From: Mycobacteroides immunogenum
Lineage (GTDB): Bacteria; Actinomycetota; Actinomycetes; Mycobacteriales; Mycobacteriaceae
Direction of reading: 5' to 3'
DNA length: 64,000 nt
NCBI RefSeq assembly: GCF_001605725.1
Contig: NZ_CP011530.1
Span: 4,402,001 to 4,466,000, forward strand
The notes beneath the pieces are model-generated. The model was not told the origin of the DNA. It made no database searches and worked only from the letters and a program-made list of their open reading frames with translations. Of the stretch, positions 1-10,587 are shown piece after piece. The translations under genes and the position numbers were made by a program. The first letter of the stretch is position 1. Every line of letters begins with the position of its first letter.

Positions 1-705
1 GCCTCCGCGACACCCAGCGCAAAGCCATCGACACCGGCCCTCAGCGAGCAGACGACCGAATCCAAAGCCATCGGCAAGCAGGTCTCCGCGACGACAACCG
101 ACGATGCCACCACCGGAAAACGCACCAGCACCGAGTCCGGCGAGAATGCGGCCCCGTCCCAACCTACCGATACGCACCCCGTCACACCCGCCGACAAGAC
201 GGCCCCATCAACTCCGAGCGACTCCGACAAGTCGGCCGATGGCGCGACCGACAAGACGGACAAGGTGCCCGCGGCAGCGCCCGTCCGGGTCTCGACGACT
301 TCTCCGAAGACCAAGACGCTGACATCACCGAAGCCCGCCACGGCGGCTCCAAGCACTCAGGCCGACCACGGCGCAGTGCCGGCGCCGAAGTCCGAGCCAG
401 CCTCCGCGGCCGGCTCGACACCAGGTACCGCCAAGACCGACACAGCGTCGCCGTCCGAAAAGACAACGACCACAAGCACCGTCACCGGCACCAAGCAATC
501 CGACAAGTCCACGCCGTCGCCGACCACCGCCGGTACCACGTCGGAAAAGTCCGGCACATCGGCGTCGACAGCCGGCGAGAACAAGTCCTCCCCTAACGAA
601 AGCAAGCCTTCCTCGGTATCCGGATCTCACTCCGGCTCCGCCAAGGAATCCTCGGCGTCGAAGGAATCATCCTCGGCCAAGCACACCGAGAAGTCGGCGT
701 CGTAA
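1..705 (+). CDS. C-terminal part of a Ser/Thr/Ala/Pro/Lys-rich low-complexity protein (5' end outside window)
   Basis: The frame is open from the first base to a TAA stop at 703-705, giving at least 234 residues with no start inside the window that clearly begins the protein. The composition is almost entirely Ser, Thr, Ala, Pro, Lys, Glu and Asp in short irregular repeats of the kind TTS, KTD, SEKS and KES, with no hydrophobic core and no domain I recognise. Such tails in mycobacteria usually belong to secreted or wall-associated proteins or act as disordered linkers. The folded domain, if any, lies upstream of the window. Function is unknown. Low-complexity tracts like this are prone to in-frame length variation. 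Confidence 0.7.
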   Translation, partial: ASATPSAKPSTPALSEQTTESKAIGKQVSATTTDDATTGKRTSTESGENAAPSQPTDTHPVTPADKTAPSTPSDSDKSADGATDKTDKVPAAAPVRVSTTSPKTKTLTSPKPATAAPSTQADHGAVPAPKSEPASAAGSTPGTAKTDTASPSEKTTTTSTVTGTKQSDKSTPSPTTAGTTSEKSGTSASTAGENKSSPNESKPSSVSGSHSGSAKESSASKESSSAKHTEKSAS

Positions 706-816
706 CGGGAACGCACGCCACTGCGAACTCACCGGGTGACAAAGCGGGTCCACCCGCCTTATATTGGCAATGGATGTTGTCAATGACGTCGGCATCGAAC
801 CTCAGGAGGCGCCCGG

Positions 817-2166
817 ATGCCCAAGCTCACCGTGGTCGACGAACCACAGACAGGCGACCCGCACCCGTTCGACTACTACTACCGCCCGGGAATGGACCTA
901 CGCCCAATCCCCGAGGGCAAGAACGAGTTCGGGTGGATATGGAGCCACTGCCGGCACTATCTGTTTGATCCGTGGTTCGACGTCGAAGACGAGGTGACCC
1001 CCACCCCCGCGACGCGCATGTTCGATGACCACATGTGGCAGGGCGACGAGCCGATGGACGCAGTGGTGGAGCTTTTTCACGAACTGGGTTCCGCCCAAGC
1101 GCGCGCCTTGTTCGAGCAGGCCGTCGAGCACGGCATCGATAGCCTGGACGATCCTCCCGAGGCACTGCGCGCACTGTTCGCAGACGCCTACCGCGTCCCG
1201 CAGTGGTGGGACGCGGAGAAGGCCGAGCGGGGCCGGCAGCGAGCACGGCAGGTGACCACGGCGACCACCGCCGTCATGGCGACGTTCGCGGTGTTCGACA
1301 CCGTGATGAACTCCGATGTGTCGGCGGCGACCGGGGCCACCGGCCGGTTCCGCTATCAGAGCGCTCAGCGACTGGCCGAGACCAACCGGTTCTTCTCGAT
1401 GATCTTCGATCGCGACGGCCTGGTGCCGGGCTCCGAGCAGATCAAGCTGACCATGCGGGTGCGGCTGGTGCACTCGCTGGCCCGGCGGGGTCTGCGCAGC
1501 GCCTGGGGCGAGGACAATTTCGCCCAGTTCGGCGCACCGATCTCGAACGCGTCCATGTGCGGGTTCATCGAGGCGATGCTCGGGGCCCTACTCGTCGACT
1601 ATCGGCTCGGAAGATCTTGCACGCTGAGGGAAATCGACGATGTCTGGCATTACCTGTTGCGCTGGGCACTGATGTTCGGTGTCACCGAGGACTTGCTGCC
1701 CCGCACCGGAATCGATGCCATGCGCAACCTCGACTACCTATTGGCGCGCTCCGGGGACGCCTCGCGCTGGCGCGTCGAGCTCATCGAGGCGCTGGCCACG
1801 GGCATGTCCGGCGCACGCACGGGCCCGGTCCGCCGCCTCTTCGCCGAGGTGATCGCCGGACCCGGCTCCATGTTGATGGGGCCGTCGGCGATGGATGAAT
1901 TCTTCCGGGACACCACATTTCAGGGCGTCAACCACCGGCTCTCCGGCTGGCTGTTCAGCAGAGCCGCCGCGGTCAACGCGAACGCGAGCGCCGTCGTGGA
2001 CCGGCTGCCCGGCATCGGGATGGTGCGCCGGCAGCTGGACGCCTTCAACCCGAATCCCAGTGTGGTGAACAATCTTTTGTCCGAATTGATCGAGAAGCGC
2101 GCCAAGGTGAGCTCGACGTACACCATGCACGACAACAACACCTCAGGGCATAACTTCGCCTCCTGA
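817..2166 (+). CDS. Oxygenase MpaB/Lcp family protein (DUF2236)
   Basis: A 449-residue protein of the DUF2236 family, which includes the latex-clearing protein Lcp and MpaB. Members with known activity are b-type haem oxygenases that cleave polymers such as rubber. The motif MRVRLVHSLARR in the middle of the protein matches the family signature in which the His of R-x-x-x-H is the proximal haem ligand, and the surrounding all-helical pattern fits. There is no signal peptide, so a cytoplasmic location is likely. The start is fixed by a strong AGGAGG at 804-809, eight bases before the ATG. The natural substrate in mycobacteria is not known. A long dyad follows the stop. Confidence 0.75.
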   Translation: MPKLTVVDEPQTGDPHPFDYYYRPGMDLRPIPEGKNEFGWIWSHCRHYLFDPWFDVEDEVTPTPATRMFDDHMWQGDEPMDAVVELFHELGSAQARALFEQAVEHGIDSLDDPPEALRALFADAYRVPQWWDAEKAERGRQRARQVTTATTAVMATFAVFDTVMNSDVSAATGATGRFRYQSAQRLAETNRFFSMIFDRDGLVPGSEQIKLTMRVRLVHSLARRGLRSAWGEDNFAQFGAPISNASMCGFIEAMLGALLVDYRLGRSCTLREIDDVWHYLLRWALMFGVTEDLLPRTGIDAMRNLDYLLARSGDASRWRVELIEALATGMSGARTGPVRRLFAEVIAGPGSMLMGPSAMDEFFRDTTFQGVNHRLSGWLFSRAAAVNANASAVVDRLPGIGMVRRQLDAFNPNPSVVNNLLSELIEKRAKVSSTYTMHDNNTSGHNFAS

Positions 2167-2170
2167 TCCG

Positions 2171-2228
2171 CCGAGTGGGAATCTCGCGAGGTAAATCGGA
2201 CCGATTCCCTCGCGAGATTCCCACTCGG
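2171..2228. repeat. Perfect 20-bp inverted repeat with nested dyad, intergenic
   Basis: Arms 2171-2190 and 2209-2228 are exact reverse complements and begin CCGAGTGGG. Inside the 18-base loop a smaller dyad (AATCGG/CCGATT, 2194-2199 and 2201-2206) can extend the structure. It lies just after the stop of the MpaB-like gene and before the tuf terminator, at the convergent junction. It has no T-run, so it is not a classical intrinsic terminator. It could be a bidirectional hairpin terminator or a member of a dispersed intergenic repeat family (compare 30941-30994). Confidence 0.75.
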
Positions 2229-2241
2229 CCAGGGACAGACA

Positions 2242-2276
2242 ACGAAAACGGCGCCCACCCCGAAGGGTGAGCGCCG
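2242..2276 (-). terminator. Intrinsic terminator of tuf
   Basis: Read on the minus strand, a GC-rich stem (2265-2276 with 2249-2260, one mismatch) closes a four-base TTCG loop and is followed by CGTTTTCG. It begins 19 bases after the tuf stop codon and would end the rpsL-rpsG-fusA-tuf transcript. Confidence 0.8.
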
Positions 2277-2295
2277 CTTTCTTGGCGTCTTTAGA

Positions 2296-3489
2296 TCACT
2301 TGAGGATCTTGGTCACGCGACCGGCGCCGACGGTACGGCCACCTTCACGGATCGCGAAACGCAGGCCCTCGTCCATGGCGACCGGCTGGATCAGCTTGAC
2401 GGAGATGTCGGTGTTGTCACCGGGCATAACCATCTCGGTGCCTTCCGGCAGCGTCACAACACCGGTCACGTCGGTGGTGCGGAAGTAGAACTGCGGACGG
2501 TAGTTGTTGAAGAACGGCGTGTGGCGGCCGCCTTCGTCCTTGGACAGGATGTAGACGCTGCCCTCGAACTCGGTGTGCGGGGTGGTGGTGCCGGGCTTGA
2601 CCACAACCTGGCCACGCTCGACGTCCTCACGCTTCACACCACGAACCAGCAGACCGACGTTGTCGCCAGCCTGGCCCTGGTCGAGCAGCTTGCGGAACAT
2701 CTCCACACCGGTGACCGTGGTCTTGGTGGTGGTGTCCTTGATGCCGACGATCTCGACATCCTCGTTCACGTTGATCACGCCACGCTCGACGCGACCGGTC
2801 ACCACGGTGCCACGACCGGTGATGGTGAACACGTCCTCGACGGGCATCAGGAACGGCTTCTCGGTCTCGCGAACCGGGTCCGGGATCGACTCGTCAACCG
2901 CGTCCATCAGGTCGGCAACGGTCTTGCCCCACTCGGCGTCGCCCTCGAGCGCCTTCAGCGCCGAGACACGCACGACGGGAGCGTTGTCGCCGTCGAAGTC
3001 CTGGCTGCTCAGCAGTTCCCGGACCTCCATCTCGACGAGCTCCAGGAGCTCCTCGTCGTCCACCATGTCGGACTTGTTCAGCGCGACGAGGATGTAAGGC
3101 ACACCCACCTGACGGGCGAGCAGCACGTGCTCGCGGGTCTGCGGCATGGGGCCGTCAGTCGCGGCGACCACCAGGATCGCGCCGTCCATCTGGGCGGCAC
3201 CGGTGATCATGTTCTTGATGTAGTCAGCGTGACCGGGGGCGTCGACGTGTGCGTAGTGACGCTTCTCGGTCTGGTACTCCACGTGCGAGATGTTGATCGT
3301 GATACCACGAGCCTTCTCTTCGGGAGCGTTGTCGATCTGGTCGAAGGCCGACGCCTCGTTCAAATCGGGGTACTTGTCATGCAGCACCTTGGTGATAGCT
3401 GCAGTGAGAGTGGTCTTGCCGTGGTCAACGTGACCGATGGTCCCGATGTTGACGTGCGGCTTCGTCCGCTCGAACTTCGCCTTCGCCAC
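2296..3489 (-). CDS. tuf: Elongation factor Tu
   Basis: A 397-residue GTPase that delivers aminoacyl-tRNA to the ribosome in the cytoplasm. The N-terminus carries the G1 loop [10 protein letters not shown], the DAPGHADY G3 motif and NKSDMVDD (G4), followed by the two beta-barrel domains. Length and sequence are normal for actinobacterial EF-Tu. The ATG is preceded by AGGAGGA. It is the last gene of the str operon, 68 bases after fusA, and is followed by an intrinsic terminator. Confidence 0.98.
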   Translation of the reverse strand: MAKAKFERTKPHVNIGTIGHVDHGKTTLTAAITKVLHDKYPDLNEASAFDQIDNAPEEKARGITINISHVEYQTEKRHYAHVDAPGHADYIKNMITGAAQMDGAILVVAATDGPMPQTREHVLLARQVGVPYILVALNKSDMVDDEELLELVEMEVRELLSSQDFDGDNAPVVRVSALKALEGDAEWGKTVADLMDAVDESIPDPVRETEKPFLMPVEDVFTITGRGTVVTGRVERGVINVNEDVEIVGIKDTTTKTTVTGVEMFRKLLDQGQAGDNVGLLVRGVKREDVERGQVVVKPGTTTPHTEFEGSVYILSKDEGGRHTPFFNNYRPQFYFRTTDVTGVVTLPEGTEMVMPGDNTDISVKLIQPVAMDEGLRFAIREGGRTVGAGRVTKILK

Positions 3490-3557
3490 TTGTGTCCTCC
3501 TGGACTCTTGTTGTTGTTACTTACAGTGTTGCGCCAGGGGCGCGGTGCTCCGGCGGA

Positions 3558-5663
<2,106 letters not shown>

Positions 5664-5749
5664 AGAAGTTTCCGCTCTTTCGCTTCGAATTTAGGACGGG
5701 TGCGCTGGACGAGCCGAACGGGCCCCACCAAGGATGAGGCCCGTCAAGA

Positions 5750-6220
5750 TCACCAGCGGTAGTGCGCGAACGCCCGGTTGGCCTCGGCCATCTTGTGGGT
5801 GTCCTCGCGACGCTTCACCGAGGCGCCCAGACCATTGCTGGCGTCCAGGATCTCGTTGGCGAGACGCTCGACCATGGTCTTCTCACGACGAGCGCGCGAG
5901 AAGCTCACCAGCCAGCGCAGGGCCAGAGTGGTGGAGCGATCGGGGCGGACCTCGACCGGCACCTGGTAGGTGGCACCACCGACGCGGCGGCTACGCACCT
6001 CGAGGGCGGGCTTGACGTTGTCCATGGCGCGCTTGAGCGTGACGACCGGATCGGTGCCGGTCTTGTCGCGAGCCTGCTCCAGGGCGCCGTACACGATGCG
6101 CTCGGCGATGGACTTCTTGCCATCGAGCAGCACCTTGTTGACCAGCTGGGTTACCAGCTGCGAACCGTACACCGGGTCGTTGACCAGGGGACGTGAGGGC
6201 GCGGGTCCCTTACGTGGCAT
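5750..6220 (-). CDS. rpsG: 30S ribosomal protein S7
   Basis: A 156-residue protein that binds the 3' domain of 16S rRNA and helps form the exit site. The N-terminus MPRKGPAP and the conserved stretch [20 protein letters not shown] are typical of actinobacterial S7. Its ATG overlaps the rpsL TAA stop by one base (TAATG), which suggests translational coupling. In enterobacteria S7 regulates this operon by binding the S12-S7 junction; no such structure was examined here. Confidence 0.98.
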   Translation of the reverse strand: MPRKGPAPSRPLVNDPVYGSQLVTQLVNKVLLDGKKSIAERIVYGALEQARDKTGTDPVVTLKRAMDNVKPALEVRSRRVGGATYQVPVEVRPDRSTTLALRWLVSFSRARREKTMVERLANEILDASNGLGASVKRREDTHKMAEANRAFAHYRW

Positions 6221-6594
6221 TAGCTCTTCTCCTTCTTGGCGCCGTAGCGGCTGCGAGCCTGCTTGCGGTTCTTGACTCCCTGGGTGTCCAGCGAGCCGCG
6301 GATGATCTTGTAGCGCACACCGGGGAGGTCCTTCACACGACCACCGCGCACGAGCACCATCGAGTGCTCCTGCAGGTTGTGGCCTTCACCCGGGATGTAA
6401 GCGGTGACCTCTACCGCGCTGGTCAGCCGCACACGGGCCACCTTCCGCAGCGCCGAGTTCGGCTTCTTCGGGGTGGTGGTGTAGACGCGGGTGCACACGC
6501 CACGGCGCTGCGGGCTGCCCTTGAGGGCCGCGGTCTTCACCTTGGCGATCTTGTCCCGGCGACCCTTACGGACCAGCTGGTTGATGGTTGGCAT
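6220..6594 (-). CDS. rpsL: 30S ribosomal protein S12
   Basis: A 124-residue decoding-centre protein and the first gene of the str operon. The two positions classically changed in streptomycin resistance are wild type: Lys43 in TTTPKKPNS and Lys88 in GGRVKDLPG. The gene is preceded by a 5' region of about 225 bases from the predicted promoter at 6826-6855. The stop overlaps the rpsG start. Confidence 0.98.
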   Translation of the reverse strand: MPTINQLVRKGRRDKIAKVKTAALKGSPQRRGVCTRVYTTTPKKPNSALRKVARVRLTSAVEVTAYIPGEGHNLQEHSMVLVRGGRVKDLPGVRYKIIRGSLDTQGVKNRKQARSRYGAKKEKS

Positions 6595-6825
6595 GTACCG
6601 GCTTTCTTCTCTAGCTACTACTGGGCTCTAGCACTGTGAGCCCATCTAAAGGCCCTGTTGTCCTGCGTTTTTCGCCCAGTTCGGTATCCCGAGGCCGGGC
6701 GTGTCGCACGCACCGCGGCCGCGAAGAAAAACTCCTTCACCCTCTGGGCATGCGAATTGACCTGGCGCCTTATTTGGCCCCCACCGGTGCTACCAGTGGT
6801 GGCCATTGGCCAGGCACAGCGCCCT

Positions 6826-6855
6826 ACCATACCAGGGCTGATCACAGTGAGACAA
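6826..6855 (-). promoter_or_regulatory. Predicted SigA-type promoter of the str operon (rpsL)
   Basis: On the minus strand TTGTCT (6850-6855) and TATGGT (6826-6831) are separated by 18 bases, a good match to the mycobacterial housekeeping consensus. Transcription would start near 6819, giving a leader of about 225 bases. The gene-free stretch 6595-6916 holds only this promoter, the leader and the hairpin at 6859-6888. No other gene is seen in it. Confidence 0.55.
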
Positions 6856-6858
6856 ACT

Positions 6859-6888
6859 CGCCTACCAGGGACAAAGTGCTGGTAGGCG
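6859..6888 (-). terminator. Hairpin after the TetR gene, possible terminator
   Basis: A perfect 10-bp stem (6859-6868 with 6879-6888) and a 10-base loop lie 28 bases after the stop of the TetR gene and just upstream of the rpsL -35 box. The following minus-strand bases AGTTTGTC form only a weak T-tract, so termination efficiency is uncertain. It may insulate the str operon from the regulator gene. Confidence 0.5.
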
Positions 6889-6916
6889 GCGGCTCACCAA
6901 CACCGGAGCAACATGG

Positions 6917-7525
6917 CTACTTACGTTCGGCAAGACCCGAGGCGAAGCGGTGCACCATCTCGGCGAACGCGGCATCGGGATCCATCTCGATACCTGCCAT
7001 GAAACCGGTCATTTCCAGCATGACGAAGCCGTGCATGGCGGCCCACAGCTCGACGCCGGCGTGGAAGGCGGTGTCTTCGTTGAGCCCGTAGACCCCGATG
7101 ACCTCGGTCGCGGGCTTGGCCAACTCGCGTGCGTCGATGGTCGGCCGATCCACCGCGTCCAGGAACGGCATCCGGGTCAGCGCGGCATATCTGCCGGGAT
7201 GGTGATGCGCATAACTGCGGTACGCACCCGCCATTGCCAGGATCGCGTCCTCGCTGGTACGACCCGAACTCACGGTGTGCAGCATGCCGACGATCTCGAC
7301 CAGCACCCGGTCGCGTACCTCGTGACGCAGATCGTCGAGGCTATCCACATGGTTGTAGAGCGAGGGCCCCTTGGTGCCGAGCTCGACGGCCAGCGCGTTG
7401 ATGGTCAGCGCATCCCATCCCGCCCGATCCAGAAAGGACAGCGCGGCATTGACGACGGTTTCGCGGTTGAGCCTGGTCGCCCGCGCAGGGGTTCTGCGGT
7501 GCGCGGTTGCGGGCTCGGTCGTCAC
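6917..7525 (-). CDS. TetR/AcrR family transcriptional regulator (WHG-domain type)
   Basis: A 202-residue one-component regulator. The N-terminal helix-turn-helix reads ALTINALAVELGTKGPSLYNHV, and the C-terminal ligand domain has the FMAGIEMDPDAAFAEMVHRF ending seen in the TetR_C WHG group. It is transcribed toward rpsL but separated from it by a hairpin. The oppositely oriented DUF3060 gene begins 174 bases away, so that gene is a possible target. The ligand is unknown. Confidence 0.85.
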   Translation of the reverse strand: MTTEPATAHRRTPARATRLNRETVVNAALSFLDRAGWDALTINALAVELGTKGPSLYNHVDSLDDLRHEVRDRVLVEIVGMLHTVSSGRTSEDAILAMAGAYRSYAHHHPGRYAALTRMPFLDAVDRPTIDARELAKPATEVIGVYGLNEDTAFHAGVELWAAMHGFVMLEMTGFMAGIEMDPDAAFAEMVHRFASGLAERK

Positions 7526-7699
7526 GTGGGGCCGCCTTCGAGGATGAGTCGTTCTAGTTCTGGGCTGACAAACGCGGCCTCCTGGGCAGATGGCCTGCTA
7601 TGACCCTATCTCCCCCACCGTCACCTTTGTGTTTGTCTGCCCATCGAACCTGTCGTGGCGTGCCGTGGCTTATTCTCATCGAGTGATCGGGACGCTGAA

Positions 7700-8113
7700 A
7701 TGAAACACGTTCTAGTTTCTGTCGCGCAGCGCATGCTGGTCGGCATCCTGGTGACCGCCGGTATCGCCGCGTTGATGAGTTCACGCAGCGGTGGCTCGCA
7801 CCTTGCCGACAACATCCGGCTGGCCAAGAACGGCGATACCCACATCACCCAGTACGGCCTGGTCACCACCATCGACTGCGGCGACTCCACTGTTTTCGTG
7901 AACGGATCGCAGAACGTCATCACCGCGCTCGGCAGCTGCTACGCGATCTCGGTGCAGGGATCGTCCAACACGATCATCGCCGACAACGTGGTCAACGACA
8001 TCACCGTCTACGGCTTCAATCAGAAGGTGCTCTACAAGTCTGGCGAACCGGCGGTCATCGATCGCGGCCGCGAGCTGGGCATGATGAATTTCATCGACCG
8101 CATTCCTGGCTGA
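7700..8113 (+). CDS. DUF3060 domain protein with N-terminal membrane anchor or signal
   Basis: A 137-residue protein. The first 30 residues (MKHVLVSVAQRMLVGILVTAGIAALM) form a hydrophobic signal or anchor. The rest is the DUF3060 repeat pattern of alternating Gly/Asn-rich strands (TVFVNGSQNVIT, ISVQGSSNTIIADNVVNDITVYGFNQKV), which predicts a small right-handed beta-solenoid outside the membrane. Actinobacterial DUF3060 proteins are of unknown function. I chose the ATG at 7700 because the hydrophobic segment begins there; an in-frame upstream ATG at 7655 would add 15 residues. A related lipoprotein follows 59 bases downstream. Confidence 0.8.
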   Translation: MKHVLVSVAQRMLVGILVTAGIAALMSSRSGGSHLADNIRLAKNGDTHITQYGLVTTIDCGDSTVFVNGSQNVITALGSCYAISVQGSSNTIIADNVVNDITVYGFNQKVLYKSGEPAVIDRGRELGMMNFIDRIPG

Positions 8114-8172
8114 CCGCTCCCCTTTCCCCGCGAGTCCCCCGCGAACATGGCTGGGCCGGGATACTTGAGGAC

Positions 8173-8619
8173 ATGTCCCGCACTCGCCTGGTCTGTGCCA
8201 CCCTCGCCATCGCCACCCTCGGACTGGCCGGCTGCGGCACCATCAAACCGGGTTCGAGCAATCCGACACCCGGCACCTGGACGCCCCCGTCTAGCAGTGC
8301 CACCACCTCAAGCGCCAGCACTCCGACATCGGCGCGAGTCAACATCGGTGACGAGACTGTCATCGGCTACTTCAACCAGACCACCACGGCGGCCTGCGAA
8401 GCGGGCAAGGGCCTGAACATCACCGGCGCCAACAACACCCTCACCATCACCGGGCCCTGCGACAAGGTCACCGTCTCGGGTTTCTCGAACACCGTCACAT
8501 TCGATGAGCTCAAGACCGAAGTCACGGTCACCGGCTACGGGAACAAGCTCACCTATAAGACGGGCGAGCCCAAGGTCAACAACTACGGGAGCAACAACAC
8601 CATCCAGAAGGCTTCCTAG
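8173..8619 (+). CDS. DUF3060 lipoprotein
   Basis: A 148-residue lipoprotein precursor with a clear signal peptide and lipobox LAGC at residues 17-20. A Ser/Thr/Pro linker follows, then a DUF3060 domain (LNITGANNTLTITG, VTVSGFSNTVTFDE, VTVTGYGNKLTYKTGEPKVNNYGSNNTIQ). It is paralogous to the upstream gene; both end with the pattern YGxxNKxxYKxGEPxVxxxG. The mature protein should be anchored on the outer face of the plasma membrane. Function is unknown. Confidence 0.85.
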   Translation: MSRTRLVCATLAIATLGLAGCGTIKPGSSNPTPGTWTPPSSSATTSSASTPTSARVNIGDETVIGYFNQTTTAACEAGKGLNITGANNTLTITGPCDKVTVSGFSNTVTFDELKTEVTVTGYGNKLTYKTGEPKVNNYGSNNTIQKAS

Positions 8620-8640
8620 TCGTACTGACCCAGGCCGCGG

Positions 8641-9183
8641 TCACAGCACCGTCTGCACGATGTTCTCCACCAGCTGGCGCGCGGCAGCGCAGCTGTCGCC
8701 GCCTTTTCGGTACTGAACCCACCAGGTCAGCGAACCTGTGCCGGCCGGAACGGTCACGCCGCAGCCCCCGCCGGGACCACTGCTGGTGAACCCTTTACGG
8801 CCATTGATCGTGATGTCGGCGGTCTTCTTGCCCATCCCGTCCGCGGACCTGCGGTCGCGATCGACATCCCCGCCCTCGTAATACGCGTAGAGCAGGTCGA
8901 TGAGGTTTCCGGCATCGTCGGCGGCTACCCAATAGCACAGTGCCCCAAAGAAGTTCTGGTAAATCTGGGCGGCCTTGACCGCTTCGACAATCGTCTTCTC
9001 ATCGAGGGGACCACATTGACCGTTGGCGAATCCGTACGGATCCAGCTTGTCGTTCTCCCCCTTGTCGTCGGCATGCAGACCATCACCGGGCGCGACGGCG
9101 ATGCCGTCCACGGTGCGCGCACACCCGGTCGGTCCGGCAAGTAGTAGCGCCACGACAGCCAGGGCGCTGGCAATCTTCTTCAT
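8641..9183 (-). CDS. DUF3558-like lipoprotein
   Basis: A 180-residue lipoprotein with the signal MKKIASALAVVALLLAGPTGC (lipobox PTGC). The mature part contains the pattern DPYGFANGQCGPLDEKTI and conserved Cys residues, as in the mycobacterial DUF3558 family of surface lipoproteins of unknown function. The ATG at 9183 overlaps the TGA of the upstream lipoprotein gene (ATGA), so the two are translationally coupled. A further in-frame start lies upstream, but it would place non-signal residues before the signal peptide. Confidence 0.75.
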   Translation of the reverse strand: MKKIASALAVVALLLAGPTGCARTVDGIAVAPGDGLHADDKGENDKLDPYGFANGQCGPLDEKTIVEAVKAAQIYQNFFGALCYWVAADDAGNLIDLLYAYYEGGDVDRDRRSADGMGKKTADITINGRKGFTSSGPGGGCGVTVPAGTGSLTWWVQYRKGGDSCAAARQLVENIVQTVL

Positions 9184-9737
9184 TCCTTGCCCACCTTGCC
9201 CAACAGCGAATCCATCAGGGTATCGACGGCCTTGCACGGATCATTCTTGGCGACAGGCGATTGCAGGGACCAGTGCAGAAAGTCCGGTCCCGATCCCGCG
9301 GATAGCTCGCACAGCCCGACATTGCTGACTCGATACCCCGGGTAGGACTTGGTGGTCACCGATTCCACCGTGTGCCCGAGGTTCCGGGCCACTGACGCCT
9401 CCTTCTGCGCCGAACTGCCCCGGTACCAGTACAGCGAGATGGACGTGTCTTGCGTTCCGGGCCCCGTGGACCACCGGCAGCCCAGCAGACTGTCGACATC
9501 GCGCTTGAGGCCCGGGACACCCACCGCCGCAACGACTTCCGCATCGCTCATGCCGCCGCAGTCACCCAGTTTGAAACCCTTGCCGGGCCCGTTGTTCACC
9601 TCGGGCACCGTGCTCACCTGAACATCGGGCGACCCGCCGCTGTCGCTGTCGCCATCCGCGGGCGGTTTAGGTGAACATCCCGCCAGCATCGCGGCGGCAA
9701 TGACCAGGGCCGACACCGGGACAATCCGCGCACTCAC
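9180..9737 (-). CDS. DUF3558-like lipoprotein, partner of the downstream lipoprotein
   Basis: A 185-residue lipoprotein with a signal ending in the lipobox LAGC (VSALVIAAAMLAGC), then an acidic linker and a domain beginning FKLGDCGGMSDAEVVAAVGV. The domain contains a CRWSTGPGTQD motif typical of DUF3558 proteins. The start is the GTG at 9737, which places the signal peptide at the N-terminus; an in-frame GTG at 9746 is an alternative. It overlaps the next gene by four bases. The pair probably arose by duplication and may act together at the cell surface. Confidence 0.7.
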   Translation of the reverse strand: MSARIVPVSALVIAAAMLAGCSPKPPADGDSDSGGSPDVQVSTVPEVNNGPGKGFKLGDCGGMSDAEVVAAVGVPGLKRDVDSLLGCRWSTGPGTQDTSISLYWYRGSSAQKEASVARNLGHTVESVTTKSYPGYRVSNVGLCELSAGSGPDFLHWSLQSPVAKNDPCKAVDTLMDSLLGKVGKE

Positions 9738-9810
9738 GGTGTCCACAGTACGTCCGCATGTCGTGGGACTCCGATAACTCCCAGTGTGTCGGCGCTCGCG
9801 GCGCCGCGTG

Positions 9811-10587
9811 TCAGACTCCGGCGCCGTGCCGGCCCGCACCGGCTGCGAACCTGCCCGCACCTTCCATCGCCTCGGCGGCGACACGCTCGATACTGCCAAA
9901 CTCGTTGTCCAGGGCGGCTTCCTCGCTCATCCCCCACTGTGCGATGGCCGAATCACGGTCGGCGCGCACGCAGAGTTGCGGGAAGGCCGCGATCTCGGCG
10001 GCCAGCGCCTCGGCCGCTACCCGGGCCTGACCACGCGGCACCACTCTGTTGGCAAGCCCGATGTCCAGCGCCTCACTCGCCGCGACGGGGCGCCCGGTGA
10101 GGATGAGATCCATGGCACGCGAGTGCCCGATCAGCCGCGGCAGCCTGATCGTGCCGCCGTCGATGAGCGGGACACCCCAGCGCCTGCAGAACACGCCCAG
10201 CACGGCGTCCTCTTCGACCACCCGCAGGTCGCACCACAGCGCCAGCTCGATCCCGCCGGCGACCGCGTGCCCCGAGATCGCCGCGATCACCGGTTTGGAC
10301 AGCCGCAGCCGCGAGGGGCCCATGGGACCGGGGCCGTGCGGGTGCAGTTCGTTTCCGCGGTCTGTACCCATCGCCTTGAGATCGGCCCCGGCACAGAATG
10401 TTCCGTTATCGCCCCAGAGCACGGCCACCGAAGCCTCGGGATCAGCGTCGAATTCGGTGAACGCCGCCAGTAATGCCGCCGCGGTGGGACCGTCGACGGC
10501 GTTACGGGCGTGGGGCCGATTGAGGATGACCGTCGTCACCGGCCCCACCTTCTCAACCCGGACTGCCGATTCCTTGTCGTCACTCAT
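9811..10587 (-). CDS. Enoyl-CoA hydratase/isomerase (crotonase) family protein
   Basis: A 258-residue crotonase-fold enzyme. The oxyanion-hole motifs are visible as CAGADLKAM (about residues 65-73) and GHAVAGGIELALWCDLR (about 106-122); the Glu of GGIEL corresponds to one of the two catalytic acids. The second acid position reads RWGVPLIDGG instead of the usual PEI, which suggests an isomerase- or hydrolase-like variant. The ATG at 10587 overlaps the PaaX TGA (ATGA), so the genes are coupled. It is the last gene of a four-gene operon with PaaX, a second crotonase and an AidB-like dehydrogenase, so a CoA-thioester degradation role is likely. Confidence 0.85.
   Translation of the reverse strand: MSDDKESAVRVEKVGPVTTVILNRPHARNAVDGPTAAALLAAFTEFDADPEASVAVLWGDNGTFCAGADLKAMGTDRGNELHPHGPGPMGPSRLRLSKPVIAAISGHAVAGGIELALWCDLRVVEEDAVLGVFCRRWGVPLIDGGTIRLPRLIGHSRAMDLILTGRPVAASEALDIGLANRVVPRGQARVAAEALAAEIAAFPQLCVRADRDSAIAQWGMSEEAALDNEFGSIERVAAEAMEGAGRFAAGAGRHGAGV

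Noticed and set aside
5718..5744. A 7-bp stem in the rpsG-fusA gap
   Set aside because: No T-run and short stem; not enough for a terminator call.
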